This document shows positions 1-10,649 of a stretch of 64,000 nt of DNA, one piece after another. Numbering within the stretch: position 1 is the first letter of the stretch; each line of letters opens with the position of its first letter. The stretch comes from Rhodothermales bacterium. GTDB taxonomy: Bacteria; Bacteroidota; Rhodothermia; Rhodothermales; Bin80. The position numbers and the translations under genes are program-made. The notes below the pieces were generated by a model. It saw only the letters and a list, made by a program, of their open reading frames with translations, was not told the DNA's origin and ran no database searches. The stretch spans positions 462,819 to 526,818 of the forward strand of contig OX638318.1 in the NCBI GenBank assembly GCA_951812585.1, written 5' to 3'.

Positions 1-1419
1 AACTGCTTGGCCTCGTCGATGCGATCTACGAACTGGTTGAGCGGGATTCTCTTAAGTACTGCAAGGGAATACAGCACATGAGCAAACTCTCCTTTGAGCC
101 CCATTACGATGCACGCCACACCCTTGTCCATCGCGGAATCTATCAAGCGTTCGAATGCCAGCGCAGCGCTGTCGTCAACCGTGGTCGCTGCCGCAAAGTC
201 GAGGATGACCACATCGTGGTCTTCTATGTCCTTGAAGACCGTGCGCACAAGCTCGTTGGAACTCGCCACGGTGAAGCGCCCCGTCAGCCTGATAATGCCA
301 ACCGGTACAGAGAATGGATCGAGATCGTCAACATCCTGCGCGAACGAGAAATAGTTCGGATCGACAATGGGAAAGGACATGATGCTGTCCAGTTCGCGCT
401 GCTGCGAACGTCTGGCGGTAAGTACGCCGGATGTGATCAAGCCGAGCGCCACCGCGGTGATGAGATCGACCAGAACGGTGAGGACGAACGTCATTGCCAT
501 CACCAAGACATACTCCGTCCGGGTGTGCACGAGTCGCTTGATGAAGCGCCAGTCGATGATGTCCCAGCCGATCTTGATAAGGATGCCAGCAAGTACGGCC
601 AATGGGATCGGTTCCACCATTCTTCCCAAGCCTAAAAGCAGTGCAAGCAAGACGAGCGCCGCGAATGCACCCGCCATGGGCGTGCGACCGCCCACGCGTA
701 TGCTGGTGACAGTGCCCATCGTGGCACCGGCTCCTGGAAGCGCTCCTAATCACACGAACATCGCTGAACCAGAGAATTGAAGCACAGGTGCCTACGATCA
801 GGGCGGCCAAGGGAGCCGGCACGAACTTATGCAGGTGCCGCGGCCAAAAGATGCAGATGCCGAGCGCCAACGTGCCTACGATCACCGCGTCCAAATGCAT
901 CGCTGCCAAGGCACCCGGCAAATCGCGCAACTGCTCCACGATACTGCCCGTTATGGCCTCCACGCCCAAATTTGGATGAAGCTGAAGCGCGATGATGATG
1001 ATGCCGATACCTGACATGAAGCCGGAAATCACCGAATATGGCGTATAACTCACGAACGTGCCCATGCGGAGCGCACCGAGGGCGACCTGGAGAAGCCCCG
1101 CCAGCATCACGATCGCGAATGCCGTTGCAAGATCGTCGCTGTAGATCACAACGACGGACGCCATGGCGATTGTCATCGGACCCGTGGGACCCGATACCTG
1201 CGAGGGCGTACCACCGAAGATCGCAGCGAAAAAGCCTACGAAGATCGCGCCGTAGATGCCGGCGACCGGCCCAAGACCAGAGGCCACGCCAAAGGCCAGT
1301 GCCATGGGCAGCGCCACCACGGCGGACGTCAGCCCGCCCGTGAGATCTCCCATCAAGCGTCGTCCGCTGTAGGGCTCGTTGCCAGGAAGAAAGAAGAACG
1401 CCTGTTTGAAAAGAGACAA
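1..1419 (-). pseudogene. SulP-family anion transporter, internally deleted, cut by window edge
   Basis: SulP proteins are inner-membrane anion or bicarbonate transporters with a C-terminal STAS domain. Reading leftward from about 1419, the first ~220 residues match the SulP membrane domain (G-P-V-A-G-I-Y-G-A, then a P-S-Q-V-S-G-P-T-G-P loop). At about 746/747 the reading frame breaks. The next recognisable SulP block, G-A-L-P-G-A-G-A-T-M-G-T-V, continues in another frame, followed by a STAS domain (I-I-R-L-T-G-R-F-T-V...) that runs to position 1. The family normally has about 70-80 residues between these two blocks, and they are absent, so this is an out-of-frame internal deletion and not a simple one-base error. 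The best start is a TTG at 1417-1419, which is weak. An assembly collapse cannot be excluded. Confidence 0.8.
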
Positions 1420-1871
1420 AAGAGAACCAATCTAGCCATAGCGTTTTCAGCGAAGCCAGCCGTATACGTACAGTCCCTGAAGGAGGACGAATTGCCGCTT
1501 AATCGTCGACATCATACATGAAATGTAAGTGACAAAAGAAGGTGTGGTGCGGCTTATACCATCGAATGCATGGACGTTTTCGGAGAACACCGGTTAGACG
1601 AATGCATACGTAATGCTCAGCGCACACGCACAGAATCTAAGACATCGGCTCTGCACAACGGCAGCGCCGCGGATCAAGCACCAGCCACGAGGCATATCAC
1701 CGCGCGGCATTTCGACTGCGTAGCGCGGCGGTACCGGTAACCTCTGCATGGTACGTCCCTACAGAGATAATGTCATGGCGCTACGAACAGCATCGCACCG
1801 TTGGCATTGCGCCATACTTCCTTGCAGGTGCGCAACATGCCTGAGATTCGACAGCGGTTCATCTTCGACAG
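1420..1871. other. Intergenic stretch without a recognisable gene
   Basis: No convincing coding region or RNA gene is visible. It separates the start of the minus-strand SulP remnant from a plus-strand LacI remnant, and probably contains the decayed N-terminal part of that regulator. Confidence 0.5.
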
Positions 1872-2105
1872 TTGTGCATGAGTACGATTACGGATGTGGC
1901 CGTTGGATGCATTGACGACATCGAGGTGGCCGCGCTCGTCAATCCCTTCCTCACGGTTGTTGCGCAGCCGACCTACGAGATGGACTCCAAGGCGATGGAA
2001 CTGCTGCCCCGCCGTATGAACGGGTTCGCCGGACCGCCGAGCACGCACCTGCTTCCCACGGAGCTGATTGTGCGGCGCTCCTCGCTTGCCATCGCGCAGG
2101 CCTGA
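1872..2105 (+). pseudogene. C-terminal remnant of a LacI-family regulator
   Basis: The translated piece has the typical end of a LacI/PurR-type repressor: a D-D-I-E-V-A block, then a P-(F/L)-T-V-V-A-Q-P segment, an A-M-E-L-L helix and the closing L-P-T-E-L-I-V-R-R-S-S strand. Only the last ~65-75 residues remain, where family members have about 330-350. No helix-turn-helix region is found upstream in any frame. It probably once regulated the adjacent polysaccharide genes; LacI-type palindromes lie in front of both TonB-receptor operons. From 2106 to 2370 nothing recognisable follows. Confidence 0.6.
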
Positions 2106-2370
2106 CCAGCACCATGCAGATCCCCCGGGCGCGTTGGCACTGTGATCTGTGTCTGCACCCGCGCAGCTGCGACCATCTACACGGCAGACGCCAACACCCT
2201 GCGTCTGGCATGACCCTTACGGCGTGCTGGTCGGTCCGGGTTGGCAAGATGCAGCAAGGATCCCTGGAAGCGCCAGCGCCGGATCCGGCTCGGATCAATG
2301 ATTAGCCTCGTCGCATAGTGGATGCCGCCTGGCTGTATCCTCCACGCAGCCGCATGGCACGCGTAAGGTG

Positions 2371-4962
2371 CTACCTTGCGCTCCTGTGCACTGTGAAGGC
2401 CGTGGCCTCCCCGCGCGGAAACGTGCGCCCGTCTGCGAAATCCGTTTCACCATAGCCGTGCAGCATAAACCGTTTCAGCTCGATGGAACCGTTGGCTGGA
2501 TGCAATTCAACCGACATCTGCGGCCCGCTGCCGGTAATCTTCACGCTGCCATACTGGTAGCCGCTGGACCAGAAGTAGGTGCCCTTCCTTGGAGTGAACC
2601 CCATGCGACCCTCCACCGCGGAGTACTGAAAACCCGTGTAGGCCAACAGCCCGGCCCAAGCGGCCATGGCACGCGCGTAGCGGTGGCCATACTCTCCTTC
2701 GTTGAATGGATTGCGCTTGTGGCCATCATAGCGGTCCCGAATCGCGCGAAAAACCTTAAGCCCCGCCTCCTCCTGCCCCTCGTAGATCATGTGGGCCGCG
2801 GTGCTGTACTCAAATCCCGTCATGATCTCCGTGTAATACGGGAAGGGAAAGTCCAAGAGCTCCCCGCGCGGATAACTGGCCATGAGCAGGCCCGCCTCGT
2901 TCCCCAGACCGAAGCTCCGAAACGTGTTGAAATGCTCGTTGAAGTTGTCGATGTAGTTGTACTTCATGATGCTGCGCAGCGTCGTCTGCACGTTCTCCTT
3001 GCGCAGGAGATACCCCAGCCCCGCCGTGTGCGCGAGGTACTGTCCGACCAGTTGATCAACCAGGCACCCCCGGCCGAGCTGTGCTACCGTGCTTGTGCCC
3101 TCCGGGATGTGGTGCTCGTAATACTCGCCGTTGAAAATGTTGTCGTCGATCCAGGCGCTGCCGCGCTCAAAAAGGTCTCTGGTTTCGTCTGCAAAAGCCT
3201 CGTCTCCCAAGTACCGCGCCATCTCCTCCGAAGCCCGTAACGCGCCCAGATACCACGCCGCCATCTGCGGGTTGGGGCCGAGATAGTTGATATCCATCGT
3301 GTTGTGCTGGCTGCCTTCCATCACGCCATCCTTGTTCTGATCCCATATGCCAGTCCAGGCAAAACTCATGGACTTGCGGATGTTGGGCCACAGCCGCCGG
3401 AGCATCGCGTCATCTCCTGAAAGCTGCCAGTCGCGATAAATCTTGATCAGCGTGCCCATCTGCCCGTCCGCAGCCCAGCGCTGAAAACTTCGGGCCCGTT
3501 GATCAATAGGAAGCCCGACGCGGTGGCTCATGGCACCGTTGTCGTTGACGGAATGCGCGAACTCCACCTCACGAAACCGCTTGGACAGGTCTCCAAACAG
3601 GAACGGTACGGTGGACTCGTAATTCCACACGTGAAAGCATGTCCCAAAGCCCCATCCGGAGCTTCTGGAAGCCCCGATTTTTGTACCTGTTATGCTCCCC
3701 GTGCCCTCGAAGCCGTACGGAAGCCCATCGGCTGTCCTGAACACCGTCTGACTCCGCAAGTGATTGAGGTTGAAGAGGCCCGCTTCCTTGAGCACTTCCG
3801 GCGCGTCGCTTGCCGTCAGCGTGCGCACGAAACGCACGGTTTCTGCTTCCAGCATATCGAGCGCGGCGGCAGTCTTCACGGCAACATCCCAGGCGTTCTC
3901 GTACAGCGTCGTGTAGTAGTTGCCTACAATCTCGGGGCCGCCAAACTGTCCGGCATGGTGCACGCCATGATCCCAGGCCCGCCGATTCGGAAAATGCCAC
4001 GTCAGCATGAACGTGATCGCGCGAGACTCGCCGGGCGCAAGCGCCACCTTGGCGGCAACTGTCGCCGGCGGTGTCTGAATGACATGCGCCGTATCGGGAT
4101 GATCCACAAGCTCGCCGTCTGCAACAAAGTCATCCCAGAACGCGCGGAATGTCCAGTTCCAGGCCAAGGGTTCCCAGGATGTACGATAAGTGACCGGACT
4201 AGCGGTGGTCGTCAGGGCCATCGTGCCCCAATTGACATCCAGGGAGTCCACGCCTTCCGACGTCATGTAGATGCCCGAAACACCGTCATCCTTGCGAAAC
4301 GTGTTGACGTTCCTGTCCGGCGTGCCGGTCCAGCCATCCACCCCGATGTAGTTGGGCACCATACCGACCACCGCCGCCTCCAGCGAATCACGGGTCGGAT
4401 TGACAAGCACATAGCGCAGAATAGCCACGGGGATGCCGCTCCGCTCGGCGTCGCCAACGATGAGCGGGTTGAATGCTTCAAGACGCACATCCACAGGAAC
4501 GGCGGAATGTTCAAACGACACCTGAGCCAACGGGTAGGCGGCCTCGAATGTCGTAGACTCGAACCGGGGAAACCCTGAGTTGACCGCATCGGCACCCCAG
4601 TCTCCGCTATGCTCCTTGGCCGGAACGGGACCTTCCAGCACGCGCACCCGACCGGGGCTGTCCGGCGTCTTGTAATAGAGCGCGAAGAAGGGCCCGTTGG
4701 CAATGGTGGGCGGCACCAGCTTGAAGGCCGGAAGGTAGCCCAGCGCGCCGCGGTTCATGATCTCCCAGTCCCGCAGGTCCCCACGCCCACCCAAAGACAC
4801 CGTCCCCGTTCCGATGCCTCCAAGCGGCATCGCGACCTCGTCCAGATAGATACCCGTATACGTCTTGAGCACAGGCCAGCCGGTATCCACATCGGACTGC
4901 GAACATGCGGCAACAAATGCAAGCAGGAAGACAGCAAGCAGCGGCGCTGGTTTCATCATCAT
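2371..4962 (-). CDS. GH116-like glycosidase (DUF608/bile-acid beta-glucosidase type), lipoprotein
   Basis: GH116 enzymes are retaining beta-glucosidases or beta-xylosidases related to human GBA2. The ~863-residue product starts with a lipoprotein signal ending in F-V-A-A-C. It has the N-terminal beta-sandwich signature (G-G-I-G-T-G-T-V near residues 45-55), a W-N-Y-E block in the region of the catalytic glutamate, an H-N-T-M-D-I block matching the H-N-T-x-D acid/base region, and the late [15 protein letters not shown] motif. Three consecutive ATGs (4962, 4959, 4956) precede the signal peptide. It is the last gene of locus A, 35 bp after the DUF6786-like gene. Exact substrate is unknown; the lipoprotein signal places it in the cell envelope. 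Confidence 0.8.
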   Translation of the reverse strand: MMMKPAPLLAVFLLAFVAACSQSDVDTGWPVLKTYTGIYLDEVAMPLGGIGTGTVSLGGRGDLRDWEIMNRGALGYLPAFKLVPPTIANGPFFALYYKTPDSPGRVRVLEGPVPAKEHSGDWGADAVNSGFPRFESTTFEAAYPLAQVSFEHSAVPVDVRLEAFNPLIVGDAERSGIPVAILRYVLVNPTRDSLEAAVVGMVPNYIGVDGWTGTPDRNVNTFRKDDGVSGIYMTSEGVDSLDVNWGTMALTTTASPVTYRTSWEPLAWNWTFRAFWDDFVADGELVDHPDTAHVIQTPPATVAAKVALAPGESRAITFMLTWHFPNRRAWDHGVHHAGQFGGPEIVGNYYTTLYENAWDVAVKTAAALDMLEAETVRFVRTLTASDAPEVLKEAGLFNLNHLRSQTVFRTADGLPYGFEGTGSITGTKIGASRSSGWGFGTCFHVWNYESTVPFLFGDLSKRFREVEFAHSVNDNGAMSHRVGLPIDQRARSFQRWAADGQMGTLIKIYRDWQLSGDDAMLRRLWPNIRKSMSFAWTGIWDQNKDGVMEGSQHNTMDINYLGPNPQMAAWYLGALRASEEMARYLGDEAFADETRDLFERGSAWIDDNIFNGEYYEHHIPEGTSTVAQLGRGCLVDQLVGQYLAHTAGLGYLLRKENVQTTLRSIMKYNYIDNFNEHFNTFRSFGLGNEAGLLMASYPRGELLDFPFPYYTEIMTGFEYSTAAHMIYEGQEEAGLKVFRAIRDRYDGHKRNPFNEGEYGHRYARAMAAWAGLLAYTGFQYSAVEGRMGFTPRKGTYFWSSGYQYGSVKITGSGPQMSVELHPANGSIELKRFMLHGYGETDFADGRTFPRGEATAFTVHRSAR

Positions 4963-4997
4963 CTGGAGCATGGCGAATCGAATAAGGTGTCCGATCG

Positions 4998-6230
4998 CTA
5001 CTGTGCGAAAGCCGAGCGAATGGCTTCCAGCGACTTGCCCAGCACCGCTACGGCGATGCGGTCCAGCGCTGCCTCGTCTCCCTGCAGGTGGATCGTCCGA
5101 TGCACATGTGTGTGCGCTTCCCCCGGTGCCAGCGCCATTGCTGGAGACGAGGTCTCGAGCTCGTAGAAGGGACCCAGCGGCGACACGCCGGGGGCCGGGG
5201 GACCATCGTTGTAGCTGTTGACAACATCGCCTGCATACGGATCCTCCTGCAGCTCCCACATGGAATTGACGTACAGGGCGTCATGGTCTGGCATCGTGTA
5301 CTGAACCAGCGTCAGCACCCGGTTGGCCCCATCATAGCTTCCAAATGTGGGCATGCTGCGTGCTCTGGAGAACCCAATCTTGCTGCGATATTCCCCGTCG
5401 CCCTTGAAATAGACGACCTCGTCATCGTGCGTAAGCCGGTCCGCAGGGACCTCGCCAAAGTAGGCCGCATTCACCACGGGACCGCGCGCCTCCATGCTGC
5501 CCGCGGCATAGGGTACAACCACGGTCGTTGCCGGCGACGGATTGTACATGCCCAGGATCCAGATCGACAATAGTCCGCTCTCCGCAGTCCACGCTTCGCT
5601 GCCGATGTTGGTGACCGTGTTAACCGATTCGAAAGCCACCACATGGACGCCGACACCGACTTCAAGTCCCAGGTGGGCGTTGACTGTATCCACATCGATG
5701 AGGTGTACCTCGCGATCCACCTTGAGGTCGAAGTCCGTTCCGGAATAGTTCTGAAGCTGCATGGTCTTCTCAAAAGCGACATGCCCGGACGACTCGGATA
5801 CAACCGTCCATGGCCCCCAGTCTATGGCCTCGGGTACATACCAGTGATCCAGATCAAATGGATCCCCCTCCTGAAAGTAGATTGAAAACTGCCCCCCTTC
5901 AGGGCCGAGCCAAAAACGGTCTTCTCCGCCAAATACGTTGATATGCTCCTGCCGCTTGCCGGAAGCGATCACGGATCGGTTGATCCAGCCAAAGCTGGTG
6001 CCTTCGCTGCCCTGCGCCGTGCTGGTGAGTACGCGTCCCTGCATATCCGGACTGACCGCAACCTGCGCCTGCGCTGCAGCATCTGAGAGCACCACCAGGC
6101 TGGTGTGTTCCTGTAAAAACGCAAGGTCTGCGCCAAAGGTGGCGGCCGCGGGGACTGATTCCATGGTGGTTGCCGGCTGATTGCATGCTGCAAGTACCAA
6201 GAGCACAAGCAGAATAGAGCATTTCGTCAT
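4998..6230 (-). CDS. DUF6786-like lipoprotein
   Basis: A ~410-residue product beginning with a clear lipoprotein signal (hydrophobic stretch ending V-L-A-A-C at the ATG chosen at 6230). The conserved core reads [35 protein letters not shown] recognise this as resembling DUF6786, a family common beside glycosidases in Bacteroidota. The fold appears beta-rich, like aldose epimerases or beta-sandwich accessory domains, but this is inference and no activity can be assigned. It sits between a large putative glycosidase and the GH116 gene in one operon, so a role in handling the same saccharide is likely. Confidence 0.65.
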   Translation of the reverse strand: MTKCSILLVLLVLAACNQPATTMESVPAAATFGADLAFLQEHTSLVVLSDAAAQAQVAVSPDMQGRVLTSTAQGSEGTSFGWINRSVIASGKRQEHINVFGGEDRFWLGPEGGQFSIYFQEGDPFDLDHWYVPEAIDWGPWTVVSESSGHVAFEKTMQLQNYSGTDFDLKVDREVHLIDVDTVNAHLGLEVGVGVHVVAFESVNTVTNIGSEAWTAESGLLSIWILGMYNPSPATTVVVPYAAGSMEARGPVVNAAYFGEVPADRLTHDDEVVYFKGDGEYRSKIGFSRARSMPTFGSYDGANRVLTLVQYTMPDHDALYVNSMWELQEDPYAGDVVNSYNDGPPAPGVSPLGPFYELETSSPAMALAPGEAHTHVHRTIHLQGDEAALDRIAVAVLGKSLEAIRSAFAQ

Positions 6231-6297
6231 GATCAACGCTGTTGGATTGCGATGGGCGACATCAAGCAGTGCTTCGCGCAAGATACATGCAGGCGCG

Positions 6298-9081
6298 TCA
6301 GGGCGTTATACTCACCGGGTAATTGGCCAAGTGCTCCCGGTACAGTCCTGGGTGAGTCTGACCGCCAATGATCAGCTCGTACGGCCCCTCGTCGGGTAGA
6401 CCCTCAACCCGAATCAGCGCCACGTAAGGCTCCTCATACGGCACGGGTAATTCGAACAGCAACTTGGAGATATCAACGGTAAGAGTTCGACCTTCAAGGC
6501 GGTATGCCTGAACGGCCAATCCATCCACGCCCACGGCAATGTCGCGTGCTACATCGATGTAGACGCCTCCGAGCTGACGCAACACATCAGCTGCGGCCAT
6601 GAGGCCGCCGACTTCAGACCAGCTCGGTCCAGAGCGCAGCGGCGTCTGTGGAAAGCCTTCATGGTCGATATTCTCTGGACCCAACCCGAAAGGAAACGTA
6701 GGCGCATTGTAGATGCCGTTGGCTACATGGCGGGGGTGCGTCACAAGCGTCAGCGATGCGCGGGCCGCTGCGATGCCGCGTTCGATGAGATCCTGTCGAC
6801 CGGTTAAAAGGCCCAGCCGCACCAGAATCCCTGCAAATCGGTGATCGCGCTGATCCAGCCATTCGGCGTCTCCGATCTGTGAAGAGAAGCCGCCGAAAGG
6901 ATAAGCCGTGATGATGTAATGCGGGGCCCAGACAGTCTGGAGCAGACCGGCGTAATCCGCCACCGCCTCCGCTGCATCCAGGTATTGATGTTCGCCGGTG
7001 GCTTCGTATAAAGAGACGAAGCCTTGCAAGGCCCACGACATGGCCATGGCGTTGCGCGGCGGCTGCCCGGTGCGATCATCGTGAAAGCTTTCGGCCTTGA
7101 CTGCGCACGAATAGAGCGCCTCAAAGTCGATCCACCGCTGCGTGGGCAGCACTTCATCCAGAAGAAACTGCGCCGCACGTGTGGCCGCATCCAGATAAAG
7201 GGTGTCTCCCGTAGCACGATAGAGCTCACTGAGAACCCACACGTTGGCTCCGCCCTCCGCATTCCATCGCATTGCCGGGCGTGGCCGCAAATCTGCGTCA
7301 AACCAGGCGGGTACTGTGCCGTCCGGAGCCATGCGCTGCACAAGAAAGTCTCCAAAACGCTGCACGAACGCCAGGATGCGCGAATCTCTTGTGCCGGACC
7401 GATAGAATTCCATCAGATAACCAGCCGTCACGGCCGCTGCCGCCGTATGGTAGTCCGATGTCTCCCAATCCCAGTAGTTGCGCGTCTCGTGCGGATTGTA
7501 TCCTTCGCTGGGGAAGCGCCAGAGGCTGCGTTGCCAGACTCCCTTGTCCAGATCGTACAGGGACGGAAACAGCCCCTCGTTCTGCGGAGCCGTTAGGGCC
7601 AAGTTGATGATCTGATTGGCCTTTGCCCCGATCAACGCATCAGACAACACCTCTCCCCAGTAGGACAGCCCCAGTGCATCGGCGACGTTGTTCCACCAGG
7701 CCGTGATATAGGTGAGATGAAACCACTGCGGTGCGGTCAGGCGAAACATGCCCATGGTCTGCCCGTCCGCTACCCACTCCTGCCAGGAGTTCCACGCCTG
7801 GGGACCGTCCGGCGCTCTGTGTACCATCACCGGCAGACCATCCTGGACCTCCACGGTGAAACCCTTGTAGTCGAAGCTCGCCGGATAGAATGCCTTGGCA
7901 TATTCAGCAAACGGGAGGGCCTGCGGCCGCGGCTGCTGGAAATAATGCTGGCCATAGTGTTCCCACAAAAAGCGGGAGGCGCGCTGATACCCGCGATGCG
8001 GCGGCGCATCGGAAGCCAGAAGCAGGTCCATGCCGTAGCGCACCTCATGACTGGAAAGGGTACGCACGAATGTGCCTCCAGCGTTGACGTGACGCCAGTA
8101 GACATGCTGCTCCGCAATGGCATCCATCAGGCCGTATGCCATAAGCGGCTGACTGGTCATCCCTGAGACGAGTTCCAGGTCCAGCACAGCGGGCAAAGTT
8201 ATCCTGGTTGAGTCAATGGGCACGCCAAAAATCCAGCGATGCTTCTGCGGCCGTGCGCCTTCGGCATAGACTCTATGCTCATTGATCAGATTCAGATCTG
8301 GAACGATGGCTGCAAACAGCCCGCCTGTTTGCACGATTGTTGCCGGCGCAAAGAAGACGCGATCCGCAATGACATCGCCGGGCGAGCGTTTGTAGGCCGG
8401 CGCATGACTGAAATCCGGAGTGCCTTCTTCCGCAAAGGCAATGGGCGACAACAGATACTCCAAGCGCGGTGGGTTGCCCTTGAGCTCCGCGCGCACATCA
8501 ATGTGCACCGACGACATGCCACTGCGCAGCGTCAGCGTTTGCGTGACGTGCGCAATCTCGGTGTTGCCAGACAGCGTCACTGCCACATGATCCGCGTCCT
8601 GCGCTGTCACTTCGTACGCATCCAGCACCTCCGGCACAATGATGCGGTATGCATCGGCTACCTGGAGCGCCCGGCCATGCTCGTTGGAGCGATCCAAATA
8701 CAAGGCGGTCGTAGTCACGGGTCGCGGCGTCGGCGGACGAAAAGCCTCGGCTACCTCCACCCATGCCCCTGCCCTGGCTGCAAAAAAGGTCTGACTGATG
8801 CCATCGTCATCACGCGCGACCACAACCTTGACCTGATTATTAGCGATCTCCAGGCCAATATCCGTCTGATGCACGCGTACCTGCGCCGCTGACACCGGCA
8901 CCATGGCGGCCATAAGCAGCACCAGCATTGCGGTGCGGCACCCGCCGGATCGGCGAAGAACGGTGCTGGTCTGCCGGGTGACGCATGGAACCCGGCGTGC
9001 CGCGGGTGACTGCAGCGCATTCGCATCGCTGCCCATCATGACGCGGTCGCTGGTTCTCAAGGCTGGATCATCCATTGCCAT
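6298..9081 (-). CDS. Putative secreted (alpha/alpha)6-barrel carbohydrate-active protein
   Basis: The ~927-residue product is not assigned to a named family. Residues ~70-400 look like a beta-sandwich (alternating short strands with T-L-T-L-R-S-G-M), and ~450-840 are rich in paired helices with aromatic and acidic residues (Y-L-D-A-A-T-R-A-A-Q-F, Q-Y-L-D-A-A-E-A-V-A-D-Y), the pattern of six-hairpin glycosidase or lyase toroids. A hydrophobic export segment (M-L-V-L-L-M-A-A-M...S-A-A-Q) lies ~50 residues inside the longest frame. The start is therefore uncertain: ATG at 9081, 9039 or 9036, or a shorter one at the signal itself. Position between a sulfatase and a DUF6786-like gene supports a role in polysaccharide breakdown. 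Confidence 0.6.
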   Translation of the reverse strand: MAMDDPALRTSDRVMMGSDANALQSPAARRVPCVTRQTSTVLRRSGGCRTAMLVLLMAAMVPVSAAQVRVHQTDIGLEIANNQVKVVVARDDDGISQTFFAARAGAWVEVAEAFRPPTPRPVTTTALYLDRSNEHGRALQVADAYRIIVPEVLDAYEVTAQDADHVAVTLSGNTEIAHVTQTLTLRSGMSSVHIDVRAELKGNPPRLEYLLSPIAFAEEGTPDFSHAPAYKRSPGDVIADRVFFAPATIVQTGGLFAAIVPDLNLINEHRVYAEGARPQKHRWIFGVPIDSTRITLPAVLDLELVSGMTSQPLMAYGLMDAIAEQHVYWRHVNAGGTFVRTLSSHEVRYGMDLLLASDAPPHRGYQRASRFLWEHYGQHYFQQPRPQALPFAEYAKAFYPASFDYKGFTVEVQDGLPVMVHRAPDGPQAWNSWQEWVADGQTMGMFRLTAPQWFHLTYITAWWNNVADALGLSYWGEVLSDALIGAKANQIINLALTAPQNEGLFPSLYDLDKGVWQRSLWRFPSEGYNPHETRNYWDWETSDYHTAAAAVTAGYLMEFYRSGTRDSRILAFVQRFGDFLVQRMAPDGTVPAWFDADLRPRPAMRWNAEGGANVWVLSELYRATGDTLYLDAATRAAQFLLDEVLPTQRWIDFEALYSCAVKAESFHDDRTGQPPRNAMAMSWALQGFVSLYEATGEHQYLDAAEAVADYAGLLQTVWAPHYIITAYPFGGFSSQIGDAEWLDQRDHRFAGILVRLGLLTGRQDLIERGIAAARASLTLVTHPRHVANGIYNAPTFPFGLGPENIDHEGFPQTPLRSGPSWSEVGGLMAAADVLRQLGGVYIDVARDIAVGVDGLAVQAYRLEGRTLTVDISKLLFELPVPYEEPYVALIRVEGLPDEGPYELIIGGQTHPGLYREHLANYPVSITP

Positions 9082-9143
9082 TTGTGTAGTCTTGTATGGT
9101 CAAACATAAGCGCGTCACCATGCCACCATGGGAGTGGCGCTCA

Positions 9144-10649
9144 TCATTTCGCGATGTCCCGGCCCATCGCCTGATGATCCTGCTGTGAGCGGAGATGCCG
9201 CAGGCTTCTGCGATCGTCCATCAGGTGTGTGATGGTGTGCTGGCCAGTCCCTGGCTGATCCCACGAGCCCAACTCCGCGCGCGCATGCGCGGCTTCTGCC
9301 ATCAGCCGCGTTACGATGTCTGGATGTGCGGCAGCAACATCCTGCGTTTCGCCGGGGTCTTTGCTCAAATCGTACAGCAATGGTTCTTCCAGATCCCGAA
9401 GGCCCGACTCCCACCAGACCAGCATTTCCGGCGTGCGCGGCAGGTGCAGCTTCCACTGACCCTCGCGCACCGCTTGCAGGTTGAGGCCGTTGTAGTAATA
9501 GAATACGCGATCATGCATGCCTTCAAGCCGGTCTCCAAAGAGTACCGGGCGCAGGTCGGTGCCATCAATGAGGCGATCAGAGGGCAGCGTAGCACCTGCC
9601 AGGTTGGCAATCGTCGGCAAAAGATCCATGGCGTTCACCATCGCGCCGCTCACTGCACCTGCGGCGATGCGGGCAGGCCATCGCATGATGCAAGGTACCC
9701 GCAAGCCGCCTTCAAACGTGCTACCTTTGCCACCTCTGAAGGGCCCGTTGGAGCCGTAGGTACTTGCCGGCGCGGACCCATTGTCAGAAGTGAATATCAC
9801 CAGCGTATCGGCAGCCAGGCCCGCGTCCTCTAGTGCGCCAAGGACCATGCCTGTGCTCCAGTCGATCTCCTCGACCATGTCGCCGTACACGCCTGCGAGC
9901 GACTGACCCGCAAATCTTGGATTGGGCATCCAAGGTGCGTGGGCACGCGTGTGTGACAGGTAAATGAAAAAGGGGCGCTGCGGATCGGCGTGGATAAACT
10001 CGACGGCGCGTTGCGTAAAGTGCTCTGTGATGGTCGTCACATGCGCATCCGGGTCTACGATGCTATCGTCTTCCAAGAGCGGCGTGGAACCGTCCGGATG
10101 CGTGTTGACGACCATGCCATGGAACAGATCAAAACCGTGCCGCGCCGGGTGAAACTGCGAGTGCGCGGTGAAACCCGCATGCGTGTCGAAGTCAAAGCCT
10201 GGCGGAATGCCCAGGTGCCACTTCCCGATACAGGCCGTCCGGTAGCCGCGACCTTTTGCCAATTCGGCAATGGTCACTTCGCTCTCTTCAAGCCCCAGAT
10301 CGCTGTAGACCCCGCCTACCGCGAAGGGCACGCCGCACCGCGACGGATAACGCCCCGTCAGCAGCGCGGCGCGGGAAGGACTGCACACTGAACAAGGAGA
10401 GCGATAATCGGTGAAACGGATGCCTGCCGCCGCCATACGATCCAGGTGCGGCGTCCTTATTGTGTTCGACCCGTAACAGCCCAGGTCGCCGTAGCCCAGA
10501 TCGTCGGCAAAGATGAGGACAACGTTAGGGGCCGCCGCGCGTGCAGCCCGGCTCCAGCATCCAGTGCTAGCGGCGACCGCGGCGCATGTGGCCGCTTTGA
10601 TAAAGTCCCGGCGCGTCAGGGCGGCGCTATTAGCTGTTGGCAGCCTCAT
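9144..10649 (-). CDS. Tat-exported type I sulfatase
   Basis: Arylsulfatase-type enzymes hydrolyse sulfate esters using a formylglycine made from cysteine or serine. Here the activation site is C-S-P-S-R followed by A-A-L-L-T-G-R (residues ~85-97), so it is the Cys type. The metal-binding start of the domain is F-A-D-D-L-G-Y-G-D-L-G, and F-T-S-D-N-G is also present. The N-terminus carries a twin-arginine motif (T-R-R-D-F-I-K) and a possible lipobox (S-T-G-C), giving export of a folded protein. The length of 501 residues is normal. Its start overlaps the stop of the ankyrin gene by 4 bp, so the two are translationally coupled. The substrate is unknown, probably a sulfated algal glycan. Confidence 0.9.
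   Translation of the reverse strand: MRLPTANSAALTRRDFIKAATCAAVAASTGCWSRAARAAAPNVVLIFADDLGYGDLGCYGSNTIRTPHLDRMAAAGIRFTDYRSPCSVCSPSRAALLTGRYPSRCGVPFAVGGVYSDLGLEESEVTIAELAKGRGYRTACIGKWHLGIPPGFDFDTHAGFTAHSQFHPARHGFDLFHGMVVNTHPDGSTPLLEDDSIVDPDAHVTTITEHFTQRAVEFIHADPQRPFFIYLSHTRAHAPWMPNPRFAGQSLAGVYGDMVEEIDWSTGMVLGALEDAGLAADTLVIFTSDNGSAPASTYGSNGPFRGGKGSTFEGGLRVPCIMRWPARIAAGAVSGAMVNAMDLLPTIANLAGATLPSDRLIDGTDLRPVLFGDRLEGMHDRVFYYYNGLNLQAVREGQWKLHLPRTPEMLVWWESGLRDLEEPLLYDLSKDPGETQDVAAAHPDIVTRLMAEAAHARAELGSWDQPGTGQHTITHLMDDRRSLRHLRSQQDHQAMGRDIAK

Noticed and set aside
2368-4578. Two long plus-strand open frames (290 and 359 codons) opposite the GH116 gene
   Set aside because: Mirror frames of a strongly conserved glycosidase; no domain resemblance.
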